Origin: Chthoniobacterales bacterium
GTDB lineage: Bacteria; Verrucomicrobiota; Verrucomicrobiia; Chthoniobacterales; UBA10450
Length of the DNA: 40,301 nt
Direction of reading: 5' to 3'
Assembly (NCBI GenBank): GCA_003244145.1
Contig: QHBM01000139.1
Span: 219 to 40,519, forward strand
In this document: positions 16,661-26,082 of the stretch, one piece after another
How positions within the stretch are numbered: position 1 is the stretch's first letter
How the letters are laid out: each line of letters opens with the position of its first letter
Notes under the pieces: model-generated
Told to the model about the DNA's origin: nothing
The model's input: only the letters and a program-made list of their open reading frames with translations
Databases searched by the model: none
Position numbers and translations under genes: made by a program

Positions 16661-18859
16661 TTATTTTTGTTCGAAGATCTGGCTGCGGGGAACGCGTTCG
16701 CCTTTCATGAAGACAGCCGAGATCGCGGACAGCGCGCGAACATCCTGAAGCGGATTGCCATCCACAATGAGCAGAGTCGCCTCCTTGCCCTTCTCGATCG
16801 TCCCGGTCCGCGAATCGATGCGCAGTAATTTTGCGGCGTTCCAAGTCGCAGCCTGCAACGCTACCTCGGGCGGAATTCCCGCGGCAACCCAAAGCTCGAT
16901 TTCGTGCTGCACTGTCGGGCCGTGCATGACCAGGAAGTTTCCCGCATCCGAGCCGGTCACGAGCATCACGCCCGCGCGCCAGGCCTTGAGCAGGTTGTTG
17001 CCGCTGGTTTGGATCGACATTGGATAGTGACTGATGCCTTCGCGCAGACCTTTGAATTCGTCGCTTGCCGCCGCCTTCTCGGTCCCGCTGAGCAAATCCT
17101 TCGGCGTCACTTGCTGAACGAGCGAACGTTTGAGCAGCGTCGTGTCGCCTTTGGCGAAATTGGTAAACCCTTCGGCCACGCTCAAAGTTGGATCGTAGGC
17201 GATCCCTTTCGCTTTCATCTCCGCGATCGTTGCGTCAGGAATTTCATCGGCGAAAGAACCGTGTTCGACGGAGTCGGTCCCGAGCGCAACCGCATCGATA
17301 ACGTCGGCGCTTTTTCCCGTGTGAATGGCGACTGGAAGCCCCCGGGCGTGCGCTTCATCGACCACCGCGCGCAGGATGTTTACGTCCATTCGATTGAATG
17401 AATACCCAGGCACGCCTTCTTCCAGCACGCCTTTGATGGCATCGACATGCTGCGCCGCGAGATCGTCCACTTGTTTGCGCGCTTCCTCGGCGGACTTCGG
17501 GGTGCGGACAAACTGGGCGTTGAAGGAAGCGCGCATCGCCTCCGGCAGGAAGCGCGCGTATTCTGTCCCGTGTCCGCCTTCAGCGGTAAAGAGCGGACCG
17601 CAAAAGAGCAATTCGGTGCCGAGCTTTTCGCCGGTGCCGAATTTCCCGCGCAGTTTCAACATGAAATCGAGCCGGTCGCCCAGGCTCCGGATCGTGGTGA
17701 CGCCGCAGTAGAGATACGACTCCAGCGCCCGCTCGGAGGCCTTGGCCGGATCGAACTTGCTGAAGTCCTCCGGGAATCCGCCACTGGCTCCGAGATGCAC
17801 GTGGACATCGATCAAACCCGGAAGGATCGTTTTTCCGGCGGCGTCGATCGGCTCCGCGTTCAACGATTTCGCATCGGGAAAACTCCCATCATAGACCTGT
17901 TCGATCTTGCCGCTGCGCACCAGCACCGCACCCGATTCGATGACCTGGCCGTTGCCGACAAAAACGCGCACATTTTGAATAAGCCAGCTGTGGCTGCGGG
18001 CGAGATCGCGGTGAATAATTTTCGCTTTGGTCAACTCCTGCCGGCTCCACGCTTGATAACCGCCGAGGAGGAAGAACGGGAGCAGCGCTGCGAAGACCCA
18101 CAGTTTGGCCGAGGGCCGCAACTTCTCTTCCTTCTCCCAGCGGAAAAGTTTGCTCGCGATGAAAAGCGCGACCACCAGGGTGACGAGAAGCGCGAGGACA
18201 GACTTGTAATTCTGCGTAATCGATTCGCCTCGCTGCAGGATGCCGGACATCCCGGTGACCAAATAGCTCGCCGGAATGAATTGGGTCACGATTTGCAACC
18301 AATCCGGCATGAAGGAAAGCGGGAACGTCGCGCCGCTCAGGAAGAGCATCGGCATGTAAACTATCTGGATGAGAACATTTCCCTCCTGCGAAGAATTCAC
18401 GACCGCGGCGATGATCAGGCCGAGGGACCGGAAAGCCGCCGCGCCGCAACAAACGAACACGAAAAGCGAAAACAAATTCCCCGGCACGGGCATGCCCCAC
18501 ATGGTGTGCGCCAGAAATATCATCAGGGAGACCGTGGGCAGGTAAAGGATCACGCCCATGACGATCGAAGCGAGCAAGAGCGGAACGGGTGTGATCGGCG
18601 TGACCTTGTAACGGCGCAGAATGTTTTCCTCGCGCTCCTGCACAGCGCGCATGCCGGCGCCGAAAAAGCCGCTGCCGAGAATGCCAATGGTCGTTACCAT
18701 CGTCACCACGATCACGCTGGTGCCTCCCTGTTTCGCGTCGAAGGCGAGGCCGAAGACGAAGAAGAACATCAGTGGAAAGAGATAGTTGAAGAACAAGACC
18801 GCGCGGTTCCGCATCGCGAGCTTCAGGTCGATCTTGAGAAAGGCGAGAAAGGCGTTCAT
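16661..18859 (-). CDS. ABC-2 permease fused to metal-dependent amidohydrolase
   Basis: 732 residues in one frame. Residues 1-240 are an ABC-2 type permease: an N-terminal amphipathic helix, six hydrophobic segments, the EREENILRRYKVTPITPVPL loop (75-94) and LSGATFPLSFMPDWL. Residues 251-269 form a seventh hydrophobic segment. Residues 292-732 form an amidohydrolase of the imidazolonepropionase-like group, with metal-site residues His353/His355 (DVHVH), Lys476, His513 (AIHTG), His533 (VEHGS) and Asp638 (TGSDAG) all present. An odd number of membrane segments would put the enzyme on the periplasmic side (inference). The ATPase gene ends 1 bp upstream, so this is a transporter operon with built-in hydrolase. 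Substrate unknown. Confidence 0.88.
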   Translation of the reverse strand: MNAFLAFLKIDLKLAMRNRAVLFFNYLFPLMFFFVFGLAFDAKQGGTSVIVVTMVTTIGILGSGFFGAGMRAVQEREENILRRYKVTPITPVPLLLASIVMGVILYLPTVSLMIFLAHTMWGMPVPGNLFSLFVFVCCGAAAFRSLGLIIAAVVNSSQEGNVLIQIVYMPMLFLSGATFPLSFMPDWLQIVTQFIPASYLVTGMSGILQRGESITQNYKSVLALLVTLVVALFIASKLFRWEKEEKLRPSAKLWVFAALLPFFLLGGYQAWSRQELTKAKIIHRDLARSHSWLIQNVRVFVGNGQVIESGAVLVRSGKIEQVYDGSFPDAKSLNAEPIDAAGKTILPGLIDVHVHLGASGGFPEDFSKFDPAKASERALESYLYCGVTTIRSLGDRLDFMLKLRGKFGTGEKLGTELLFCGPLFTAEGGHGTEYARFLPEAMRASFNAQFVRTPKSAEEARKQVDDLAAQHVDAIKGVLEEGVPGYSFNRMDVNILRAVVDEAHARGLPVAIHTGKSADVIDAVALGTDSVEHGSFADEIPDATIAEMKAKGIAYDPTLSVAEGFTNFAKGDTTLLKRSLVQQVTPKDLLSGTEKAAASDEFKGLREGISHYPMSIQTSGNNLLKAWRAGVMLVTGSDAGNFLVMHGPTVQHEIELWVAAGIPPEVALQAATWNAAKLLRIDSRTGTIEKGKEATLLIVDGNPLQDVRALSAISAVFMKGERVPRSQIFEQK

Positions 18860-18860
18860 A

Positions 18861-19796
18861 TCAGTCGCGCAGCTTCTTGCCGGTCAATTCAATGAAGACA
18901 TCTTCGAGCGTGGGGCGGTTGAGATGCACGTCCTCGAGTTCGAGACCCTGACCGTCGATCCACTTCACCAATTCCACCAGGGTGCGGGCGGGACGTTTTG
19001 AATAAACGGTGATTCCCTGGCGATCGTCGCTGACGATGCTGCGAATCGATTCCGGCCACTCCGGCAAGGCAATGTCTTTCAACGGCCGGTTCAGTTTGAT
19101 TTCGATGGCTGATTGGTTCGCGCTTTTTTCCTGCAATTCGCGCGGGCTGCCGATGGCGATGATTTGTCCGGCGTCGATAATCGCAACGCGATCGCACAAG
19201 CGCTCCGCCTCTTCGATGTAGTGCGTCGTCATCAGGATCGTCCGCTTTTCCGCGCGCAGTTCCTCCACCAAATCGCGAATCTCCAGGCGCACTTGCGGAT
19301 CCAGTCCCGTCGTCGGCTCATCGAGAAAAAGCATCTGCGGATCGTTGATCAGCGCTAGGGCGAGGGCGAGCCGCTGCTTTTGCCCTCCGGAAAGCGTGGC
19401 ATACCCGGCGTCTTTCTTTTCCCAAAGCTGCAGGCGCTTCAGGATCGGGTCGCCGTCGACGGTCCTGGAATAAAATGCGGCGAACAACGTCATTGCTTCC
19501 TTTACCGTAATTTTGTCGGGGAGATTGGTGGCTTGCAGGCAGACGCCGATGCGGTCCTTCAATTGTTTTTTTTGCCGGGCGGGATCGAAATCGAGCACGG
19601 TGACGTCGCCGGCCGAGCGCGGGCGCAAGCCCTCGAGAATTTCGACCGTGCTGGTCTTGCCCGCGCCATTGGGGCCGAGCAGTCCGAAGACTTCTCCGGG
19701 CCGCACTTCGAAATCGATGCCCTTGACCGCTTCAAAATTTCCGTACGACTTTCGCAGTCCGCGGACGTAGATGGCGAATTCGTTATTCGTGGGCAT
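18861..19796 (-). CDS. ABC transporter ATPase, partner of the permease-amidohydrolase
   Basis: 311 residues. Walker A LLGPNGAGKTSTVE (about 38-51), signature LSGGQKQRLALALALI, Walker B MLFLDEPTTGLD and switch His in LMTTHYIEEAERLCDR are all intact. The C-terminal 100 residues contain the strand-rich extension and PTLEDVFIELTGK ending typical of ABC-2/DrrA-type exporters. It directly precedes the permease fusion with one base between. A likely role is ATP-driven export of a small molecule or lipid. Confidence 0.93.
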   Translation of the reverse strand: MPTNNEFAIYVRGLRKSYGNFEAVKGIDFEVRPGEVFGLLGPNGAGKTSTVEILEGLRPRSAGDVTVLDFDPARQKKQLKDRIGVCLQATNLPDKITVKEAMTLFAAFYSRTVDGDPILKRLQLWEKKDAGYATLSGGQKQRLALALALINDPQMLFLDEPTTGLDPQVRLEIRDLVEELRAEKRTILMTTHYIEEAERLCDRVAIIDAGQIIAIGSPRELQEKSANQSAIEIKLNRPLKDIALPEWPESIRSIVSDDRQGITVYSKRPARTLVELVKWIDGQGLELEDVHLNRPTLEDVFIELTGKKLRD

Positions 19797-19856
19797 ACGG
19801 ATTGGCCAGAACCATTAGCGAGCAAGGGTCGCGGCGCACGAAAAATCGCGTGCTGG

Positions 19857-21593
19857 CTACACGGACCTTCGGCGTCTGACAAATCGCACGCTGACAAAGA
19901 CCAGCGCAAGAATTGTTACGCCGACACAGCATTCCGCGAACAGTTCGCCGTGCTGCACGTAGAACGTGAGCTCGCGTTCCGCGGGAATCGCGACCTCGCC
20001 GGTCAGCACGCCCTCGGTGTATTGGCTGCCTTTTTCGTCGAGCAGGATTTGGGTGATGTTGCCGAATTGGTTGACGAAACAGGTCACGCCCGTATTGGCG
20101 GCGCGCACCATCGGAAGCCGCGTCTCGACGCACCGGAAAATCGCGTTGGCCACGTGCTGCTGCGAACCGGCGGATTGCAGGAACCATCCGTCGTTCGTGA
20201 CGTTGACGAGCAGATTCGCGCCGCCGAGGACGAACTGCCGCGTCAGATCGCCGATCGTATCCTCAAAACAAATGAGCGGTGCGACCTTCGCCTTACCATT
20301 CGTTAGGTTGAAAACAGTGTGCTCCCTGCCAAAGTCGAAATCGGCCGGGACCTGGTCGCCGACTATGCGCGCGAGCAACGGAATGGTGTGACGCCCCGGG
20401 ACGTATTCGCCAAACGGCACCAGGTGCACCTTGCGATAAATTTGCACGTGCGCGCCGCCTTCGGAAACCAGCAGCGCGGCGTTGAAGACGTGCGTTTCGT
20501 CCTGTTCGATCGTCCCGAGCAGCAAATCCGTCCTGGCCGACGCCGAAAAATCCATGACGAAGCGATAGCTCAACTCATCCTCGAGCACGGGACCCGGCAT
20601 GGAACTCTCCGGCCAGACGAGTAAGTCGGCGCGGGAATTGGTTTCGAGCACCGGCCTGCTCAACCGGCTGAATTGATCGAAGGTGGCCTGCGCAAACGCG
20701 GCAGTGAACTTTTGCTCGCGCGGGATATTGGGTTGCACCAACGCGACGTTGAGCGGTTTCGTTGGCGGGTGGCTGTGGAGAGCATGAAGGCCGAATGCCA
20801 TCACGCCGATGATCGCCGACATCGTCAGAGTCAGATCGTAATGTGGCCGCATCGGCCGCACCTGCGCTTCGAGGATGAATCGGCGCGCGCTCGTGAGCAG
20901 AATGACGTTGGTGAACGCGACCAGGAAAGAAAGCCCAGCCACGCCGGTGAATTCGGCGATTTGAATGAGCGCGAGCTGCGCATGCAAAGCGCTGCCGAGG
21001 CTGTTCCAACCCCAGCCCGAAAAGACGAGACTGCGCAGCCATTCGTGCGTGACCCAGGCCGCAGCCAGGAAAAACGCGAGCCGCAGATTGTTCGTCGAAA
21101 GCAACCAGGGAGATCGGCGGGCTGGAGATTCTTCGGGTACCGCAACCTCGGGGCTCGCAGGTTCCGGTCTGCCGCTTTGCTGCTGATATTTTTGCGTGAG
21201 GCGCGCGGACACCGCATCCAAACCAGTCGGCTCTTTTTTCATCTGGATCTTCCGCAGTCCTGGCCGAAGCAATCCGCAAAACCAACCCCAGAACGCGCCG
21301 TAAAACGCCATGTAAAAACCGACGAGGATCAGGCCCGGCACCGTCACCGTTCTGAGCCACGAGAAAACGATCCAGAAAAATATGAGGCCGGCAATGTATC
21401 CGAGCGACAGGTCGCGCAACCACCGGCGCTTCGAATTCTCGCCGGAAAACCAGACGGCCGCGAGAAGCGGAATCAACGCGACCCAGCAGAGCCAGTCATA
21501 ATTAAAAGGCGCGAAGCAACCGGCATAAAGGAGCCCGCTGGTGATCGCGGCCAGCCACGGCCAGAGCCGAAGCAATTTCAGAAACGGAGCCAC
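19857..21593 (-). CDS. lnt: Apolipoprotein N-acyltransferase Lnt
   Basis: 578 residues. Lnt adds the third acyl chain to the N-terminal cysteine of lipoproteins, on the periplasmic face of the inner membrane. About six membrane segments come first (residues 10-280), then a nitrilase-like domain whose catalytic residues are visible: Glu329 (WPESSMP), Lys388 (YRKVHLVPFGEY) and Cys442 (ICFEDT). An unusual Pro/Glu/Arg-rich insert of about 45 residues (115-165) lies between early membrane segments. It fits with the several lipoprotein genes in the window. It may be co-transcribed with the small protein 5 bp upstream. Confidence 0.94.
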   Translation of the reverse strand: MAPFLKLLRLWPWLAAITSGLLYAGCFAPFNYDWLCWVALIPLLAAVWFSGENSKRRWLRDLSLGYIAGLIFFWIVFSWLRTVTVPGLILVGFYMAFYGAFWGWFCGLLRPGLRKIQMKKEPTGLDAVSARLTQKYQQQSGRPEPASPEVAVPEESPARRSPWLLSTNNLRLAFFLAAAWVTHEWLRSLVFSGWGWNSLGSALHAQLALIQIAEFTGVAGLSFLVAFTNVILLTSARRFILEAQVRPMRPHYDLTLTMSAIIGVMAFGLHALHSHPPTKPLNVALVQPNIPREQKFTAAFAQATFDQFSRLSRPVLETNSRADLLVWPESSMPGPVLEDELSYRFVMDFSASARTDLLLGTIEQDETHVFNAALLVSEGGAHVQIYRKVHLVPFGEYVPGRHTIPLLARIVGDQVPADFDFGREHTVFNLTNGKAKVAPLICFEDTIGDLTRQFVLGGANLLVNVTNDGWFLQSAGSQQHVANAIFRCVETRLPMVRAANTGVTCFVNQFGNITQILLDEKGSQYTEGVLTGEVAIPAERELTFYVQHGELFAECCVGVTILALVFVSVRFVRRRRSV

Positions 21594-21598
21594 CGGTT

Positions 21599-21913
21599 TC
21601 AGCGGCGGCGGACCCGTTGGGCGCGTTCGCGCTCACGCCGCCTCGACGGATTCACCGCGTCCTGCAAATCTTTTGCATAGGAGGCGTTGACGCGGAAGAG
21701 GGCCTTCTCCACATCTTCCATCAGGCGGATATTCACTTTGTTCGAAATGACGTAGCCCTGGTCGATGAGGCCGATGAGCGTGTCGAGGAATTCCCCTTTT
21801 TCCATTTCCTGAATGCGGTCGATCAACAGTCTTCCGTGAAGGGGTGAACCCGAGAGACCGATCTTTTTCAAGAGCGAGATCTCGCCGCCATCGAGTTTGA
21901 TTTCGCGACCCAT
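21599..21913 (-). CDS. Small conserved-looking hypothetical protein
   Basis: 104 residues, soluble. Opens with GREIKLDGGEISLLKKIGLSG, then a helical pattern (IDRIQEMEKGEFLDTLIGLI) and NIRLMEDVEKALFRVN, and ends in an Arg-rich tail (NPSRRRERERAQRVRRR). The middle resembles a small winged-helix-like or helical-bundle regulator, but no family is recognised. The basic tail suggests nucleic acid binding (inference). It is 5 bp upstream of lnt and 40 bp downstream of the mutase gene, in a single transcription direction. Confidence 0.6.
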   Translation of the reverse strand: MGREIKLDGGEISLLKKIGLSGSPLHGRLLIDRIQEMEKGEFLDTLIGLIDQGYVISNKVNIRLMEDVEKALFRVNASYAKDLQDAVNPSRRRERERAQRVRRR

Positions 21914-21953
21914 GCGAAAAACCTTCCGCCTCTTCGCTGAGTTGTCGAGCAGC

Positions 21954-23957
21954 TTATGCGGAAGACCGCACCGTCGCGTCTTCGCGCAGCCAATCCCAAA
22001 CCTTCGTCAAATGTTCACTTACTTCGCGTTTCAGGTCCGTCAGCTCGGCCGCGGTGAAGCTGGCTGCGGTGGGACGGCGTTGCGCGAACAGGTAGTATTT
22101 TATTTTCGGCTCGGTGCCGGAAGCGCGGATCGCGATTCTGGTGTGGTCTCCGAACTCGAAGATCAACATCTTTTCCTTCGGGATTTCGTCGCCTTCCACG
22201 TCGCGGTAGGTGTCGGTCTCGAAATTTTTCGCCTGGATAAGTTGCGCGCCCAGCATCTCGTTCGGCGGTTTGGTCACGTAGGAAGCGAGGAGGCGCTTGA
22301 TCGTCTCCGCGCCTTCGGCCCCTTCGAAAGTCAGTGAGCCGGTGTATTCCTGGAAGTAGCCGAACTCCGAGAAAATTTCATCGAGAAGCGCGTCCACGGT
22401 CTGGCCGCGCGACTTCGCGTAGGCGGCCACTTCGCAGAACATGATCACCGCGCCATTCCCATCCTTGTCCCGGACGAAATCGCCGCCGCTGTATCCGTAA
22501 CTTTCTTCGCCGCCAAAAATGTAATAGGACGAATGCTCCAGCCGGAGCCGGCGCGTTTCTTCCTCCGGCAGGTCGCGATATTTTTTCTGCACCTCCGGCG
22601 GGAGTCCCTTCTCGTACTTACCCAGCTTCGCGCCGTTGTACTTGAACCCGGTCAACGTCTCTACGCAGCGCACGCCGAACTTTTCCGCGATCGCTTTTTG
22701 CAGATCGGTGGTGACGAACGTTTTGATGATGACCGCGCGGGCGGCATTCTCCTTATTTAGAATTCCGGTCTCGAAAAGCGTTCTCGTCCGGTAATAGGCG
22801 AGGAGCGAACCGATCTGGTTGCCGGTAATTAATTTCATCGAGCCCTCCTCGCTGCGGACGGCGACTCCCATGCGATCGCAATCGGGGTCGGTCGCGATGA
22901 CCAGATCGGCCTTTTCCGTTTCCGCCAGCTCGATGCCGAGACGCAGAGCCGCGGCGTTTTCCGGATTGGGGGAATCGACGGTCGGAAAATTCCCATCGAA
23001 GCCGTCCTGTTCGACGACGACGTGGAAATGGAAACCGAGCCGCTTGAGCATCGGCTTGATGATTACCCCGCCGGTGCCGTGCAGCGGGGTAAAAACAATC
23101 CGGAGCGCGTCCGCAGACCGGACGAGGTTTTTGTTTCGAATCAAACTTTCGACTCGGTCCATATAGGCGTCGTCAATCTCGCGGCCGAGCGTGATCACTT
23201 TGCCGCGGCGCGCCGCCGGCCTCGCGGGCGAGAGCTCACTCTTCACCGCGTTGACCTGCTCGATGATTCGGCTCGCGTGCGGCTCGATCACTTGCGCGCC
23301 GTCATCGAAGTAAACTTTGTACCCGTTATCGTGGGGCGGATTATGGCTGGCTGTTATGACGAAGCCTGCGCTCGCGCGCAAATAACGCACGGCGAAAGAC
23401 AACTCCGGAGTGGATCGCGGTCCATCAAAGACATAGGCGTCGCAGCCATTTTCCGCCGCAGTTTTCGCGGCGAGTTTCGTGAATTCTTTCGAGAAGTGGC
23501 GGGAATCGTGGGCGATCACGATCTTTGGTTTGCCCTTAATCTTTTCCTGGCTCCGCCATTCGTGGAGGTAGGCGACGAGTCCCTGGGTCGCGCGACTGAC
23601 GTTGAAAAAATTCATCGCGTTCGTTCCCACGCAGGGGAATTGCGGCGGCTCGTTCTGGCCCGCTTCCCCGCGTTCCGCTGTGGTCACGATTTTTCCAATG
23701 GTCCGGCCACGCAGCCCGCCCGTTCCAAAAGCCAGCGTCTTGTAAAAGCGATCGTTCAGTTCCGCCCACTCTCCCGCGCGCGCCAGCTCGGATATGGCCG
23801 CGGGATAAAGCGGAGACTTCGAGGCGCCGAGCAAATACCGAATGTTCTCGGCGGCCGAATCGCGCAGGTCTCCGGATTTTGTCCCGGCGTCGAGAAGAGA
23901 TTCCAGATTTGCGTCCGCGCCCAACATGGTCGCGAACTTGCGACGCTGTCCGGGCAT
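21954..23957 (-). CDS. Phosphohexomutase (phosphoglucomutase/phosphomannomutase family)
   Basis: 667 residues. This family moves phosphate between C1 and C6 of hexoses. The phosphoserine loop is ITASHNPPHDNGYK (Ser204), the metal-binding loop ATDPDCDRMGVAV (Asp357, Asp359, Asp361), and the sugar-binding loop GGEESYGYSGGDF near residue 487. FGTGGLRGR near residue 77 is the substrate entry motif of the PgcA-like long subgroup. The length is longer than typical PMM and fits PgcA-type mutases. It probably supplies glucose-1-phosphate or mannose-1-phosphate for glycan synthesis. It is divergent from sucC. Confidence 0.92.
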   Translation of the reverse strand: MPGQRRKFATMLGADANLESLLDAGTKSGDLRDSAAENIRYLLGASKSPLYPAAISELARAGEWAELNDRFYKTLAFGTGGLRGRTIGKIVTTAERGEAGQNEPPQFPCVGTNAMNFFNVSRATQGLVAYLHEWRSQEKIKGKPKIVIAHDSRHFSKEFTKLAAKTAAENGCDAYVFDGPRSTPELSFAVRYLRASAGFVITASHNPPHDNGYKVYFDDGAQVIEPHASRIIEQVNAVKSELSPARPAARRGKVITLGREIDDAYMDRVESLIRNKNLVRSADALRIVFTPLHGTGGVIIKPMLKRLGFHFHVVVEQDGFDGNFPTVDSPNPENAAALRLGIELAETEKADLVIATDPDCDRMGVAVRSEEGSMKLITGNQIGSLLAYYRTRTLFETGILNKENAARAVIIKTFVTTDLQKAIAEKFGVRCVETLTGFKYNGAKLGKYEKGLPPEVQKKYRDLPEEETRRLRLEHSSYYIFGGEESYGYSGGDFVRDKDGNGAVIMFCEVAAYAKSRGQTVDALLDEIFSEFGYFQEYTGSLTFEGAEGAETIKRLLASYVTKPPNEMLGAQLIQAKNFETDTYRDVEGDEIPKEKMLIFEFGDHTRIAIRASGTEPKIKYYLFAQRRPTAASFTAAELTDLKREVSEHLTKVWDWLREDATVRSSA

Positions 23958-24046
23958 TGCAAGCGTGGTTCGGTAGAATTGCTCTAATTCAGAAAACGAT
24001 TGCCGGGCGCGACGTTCAACGGCTTAGTGGTCGCTAGCAAAGCGGA

Positions 24047-25255
24047 ATGAATATTCACGAGTACCAGGCGAAAGAGTTGCTCCAAAAATTCGGGGTCGCG
24101 ACACCGCGGGGGAAGGCGGCGTCGACGCCGGATGAGGCTGAGCAGGCGGCGCGCGATCTGGGCACGGACAATCTGGTCGTTAAAGCGCAGATCCATGCGG
24201 GCGGGCGCGGGAAGGGAACGTTCGCGAATGGTTTCAAGGGCGGCGTCCACCTGTGCAAATCGCCGGCCGAAGTCCGCGAGATTGCCTCGAAGATGCTCGG
24301 GCAAACTTTGGTAACGCATCAAACCGGACCCGCCGGCCGCGTCGTGAACAAGGTGCTTGTGGCGGAGTCGGCGGAGATTGCGCGCGAAATTTATTTTGCC
24401 ATTTTGCTCGATCGCGCCACGGCCGCGCCCATTGTGGTCGCAAGCACCGAGGGTGGCGTCGAGATCGAGACGGTCGCCGAAAAATCGCCCGAGAAAATTC
24501 TGCGCGAGGGAATCGATCCGCTCGCGGGATTGCAGGCTTTTCAAACGCGCAAGCTGGCCAAACAGCTCGGATTCGAATCGGGCCAGCTGAAGGCGGTGTC
24601 AAAATTGTTCGACGGTTTGTATCGCACCTTCATCGCCTGCGATTGCTCGATGGTGGAAGTGAATCCGCTCGTGGTGACGCCGACCGGCGAAGTTCTCGCG
24701 CTCGATGCGAAATTCAATTTCGATGACAACGCCCTTTACCGACATCCGGAGCTGGCCGCCTTGCGCGACGTCGCGGAAGAAGATCCGCGCGAAGTCGAGG
24801 CTTCGAAACACGGCCTGAATTACATCGGCCTCGATGGAAACATCGCGTGCCTCGTCAATGGCGCCGGTCTGGCCATGGCGACGATGGACATCATCAAGGT
24901 ATATGGCGGCAGCCCCGCGAACTTCCTCGATGTCGGCGGCGGCGCGACGGAAGAGCAGGTGACCGAAGCATTCAAGATCCTGGTCTCGGACGACAAGGTG
25001 AAAGCGATCCTGGTCAACATTTTTGGCGGCATCATGAAGTGCGACGTGATTGCGCAAGGAATCATCAACGCGGTGAAGACGGTGAATTTGCCGGTCCCGC
25101 TGGTCGTTAGGCTTGAAGGAACGAACGTCGACGCGGGCAAGAAACTTCTCGCCGAATCCGGTCTCGCTGTAATCACGGCAGGCGATCTCGCCGACGCGGC
25201 GCAAAAGGCGGTCGCGGCCGCAAGCTCCAAATCCCAAAACCCAAATCCCAAGTAA
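24047..25255 (+). CDS. sucC: Succinyl-CoA synthetase beta subunit SucC
   Basis: 402 residues. With SucD it converts succinyl-CoA to succinate while forming a nucleoside triphosphate. Visible: [17 protein letters not shown] at the ATP-grasp start, [12 protein letters not shown] (46-57), [28 protein letters not shown] and [19 protein letters not shown]. All key glycine-rich loops are intact. The last 9 residues (SKSQNPNPK) are encoded by a period-7 repeat and are probably a non-native extension. Normally sucD follows directly; here three genes intervene. Confidence 0.96.
   Translation: MNIHEYQAKELLQKFGVATPRGKAASTPDEAEQAARDLGTDNLVVKAQIHAGGRGKGTFANGFKGGVHLCKSPAEVREIASKMLGQTLVTHQTGPAGRVVNKVLVAESAEIAREIYFAILLDRATAAPIVVASTEGGVEIETVAEKSPEKILREGIDPLAGLQAFQTRKLAKQLGFESGQLKAVSKLFDGLYRTFIACDCSMVEVNPLVVTPTGEVLALDAKFNFDDNALYRHPELAALRDVAEEDPREVEASKHGLNYIGLDGNIACLVNGAGLAMATMDIIKVYGGSPANFLDVGGGATEEQVTEAFKILVSDDKVKAILVNIFGGIMKCDVIAQGIINAVKTVNLPVPLVVRLEGTNVDAGKKLLAESGLAVITAGDLADAAQKAVAAASSKSQNPNPK
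25227..25254 (+). repeat. Period-7 tract at sucC 3' end (left arm)
   Basis: Units CCAAATC, CCAAAAC, CCAAATC, CCAAGTA. They code for the last residues of SucC. The tract at 25679-25706 is a similar sequence in inverted orientation, and the two bracket the four-helix-bundle gene. Confidence 0.8.
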
Positions 25256-25283
25256 TATCCAAACTCAAATCACCAAAGCCGCC

Positions 25284-25640
25284 GTGGATGATCCCTCCAA
25301 ACCGCGTGACCTCGAGGACAGAACATTTTTGTTCGCGCAATCCATTCGGGCATTTGTAAAAACTCTGCCGCGCACCCTCGGAAACACCGAAGATGTTCGG
25401 CAATTGGGCGCGTCGGGTTCGGTCGCGGCTAACTGGATCGAAGCAGATGAAGCGTTGAGCAAAAAAGATTTCCTAATGCGCACGAAAATTTGCCGCAAAG
25501 AAGCGAAGGAAAGCCGGCTTTTTCTGCGATTGATCGAAGCTGGCCACGATAACATCAAACGTCGTGACGCGCTTGCTGCCGAAGCTCGCGAGCTCACGCT
25601 GATTTTCTCGTCGATTATTTTGAAGGCCAGCGGCTCATGA
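25284..25640 (+). CDS. Four-helix-bundle protein (S23/IVS type)
   Basis: 118 residues from a GTG. All-helical pattern with LEDRTFLFAQSIRAFVKTLP at the start, then AASGSVAANWIEADEAL-like and KESRLFLRLIEAG segments. This is the pattern of PF05635 four-helix-bundle proteins, first seen in 23S rRNA intervening sequences and also scattered through chromosomes. Its molecular role is unknown; related Avd proteins assist diversity-generating retroelements, but no reverse transcriptase is seen here. It is flanked by inverted period-7 tracts and separates sucC from sucD, which suggests insertion as a cassette. Confidence 0.85.
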   Translation: MDDPSKPRDLEDRTFLFAQSIRAFVKTLPRTLGNTEDVRQLGASGSVAANWIEADEALSKKDFLMRTKICRKEAKESRLFLRLIEAGHDNIKRRDALAAEARELTLIFSSIILKASGS

Positions 25641-25678
25641 ATCTGCTTTTTCGTTTTGCTGGATTTGAAGCTTTGCCT

Positions 25679-25706
25679 GGGATTTGGAAATTGGGTTTTG
25701 GAACTT
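25679..25706 (+). repeat. Period-7 tract, right arm, inverted relative to the left arm
   Basis: Units GGGATTT, GGAAATT, GGGTTTT, GGAACTT. The reverse complement gives AAATCCC and AAAACCC units matching the tract at 25227-25254. It lies in the gap between the four-helix-bundle gene and the VOC gene starting at 25720. Confidence 0.78.
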
Positions 25707-25719
25707 CTCGAAGAGTAAA

Positions 25720-26082
25720 ATGAAAGTTAAGGAAATCGGTTTCGTCGCCATCCCGGTTACCGACATGGACCGGGCTCGGAAATTTTATGAAGGCGTTCTT
25801 GGATTGCAGGAATCGGGGCGATTCCTGGAAGGCAAGTGGATCGAATACGGCATCGGCAAGGACACGCTTTGCATCGCCAGCATCAGCGATACGTGGTTGC
25901 CGTCCGATCAGGGCACCGGCGCGGCCCTTGAGATGGAGAATTTCGACGAAGCGATCGCGGAGTTGAAAAAGGCGAACGTGAAGTTTGCCTGGGACCCATT
26001 CGAGTCGCCGGTTTGCCATATGGCGATCGTGCAGGATCCCGACGGCAACAAATTAATCATCCACAAACTGAAAGCATCATGA
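25720..26082 (+). CDS. VOC (glyoxalase-like) family protein, copy 1
   Basis: 120 residues from the ATG at 25720; the frame is open upstream, but that part lies in repeat DNA. The vicinal-oxygen-chelate fold is shown by GFVAIPVTDMDRARKFYEGV (residues 7-26) and VQDPDGNKLIIHKLK at the end. One metal ligand position (the first strand His/Glu) is not obvious, so enzyme activity is uncertain. Its stop overlaps the ATG of the second VOC gene (ATGA), and the two are similar throughout, indicating a tandem duplication. Confidence 0.85.
   Translation: MKVKEIGFVAIPVTDMDRARKFYEGVLGLQESGRFLEGKWIEYGIGKDTLCIASISDTWLPSDQGTGAALEMENFDEAIAELKKANVKFAWDPFESPVCHMAIVQDPDGNKLIIHKLKAS

Noticed and set aside
17447-18895. 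Long plus-strand open frame (482 codons) opposite the permease-amidohydrolase
   Set aside because: Its translation is charged and low in structure and lies antisense to a gene with full domains; a GC-rich codon artefact.
25284-25640. Diversity-generating retroelement accessory (Avd) gene
   Set aside because: No reverse transcriptase or template/variable repeat pair is seen nearby; the plain four-helix-bundle call is safer.
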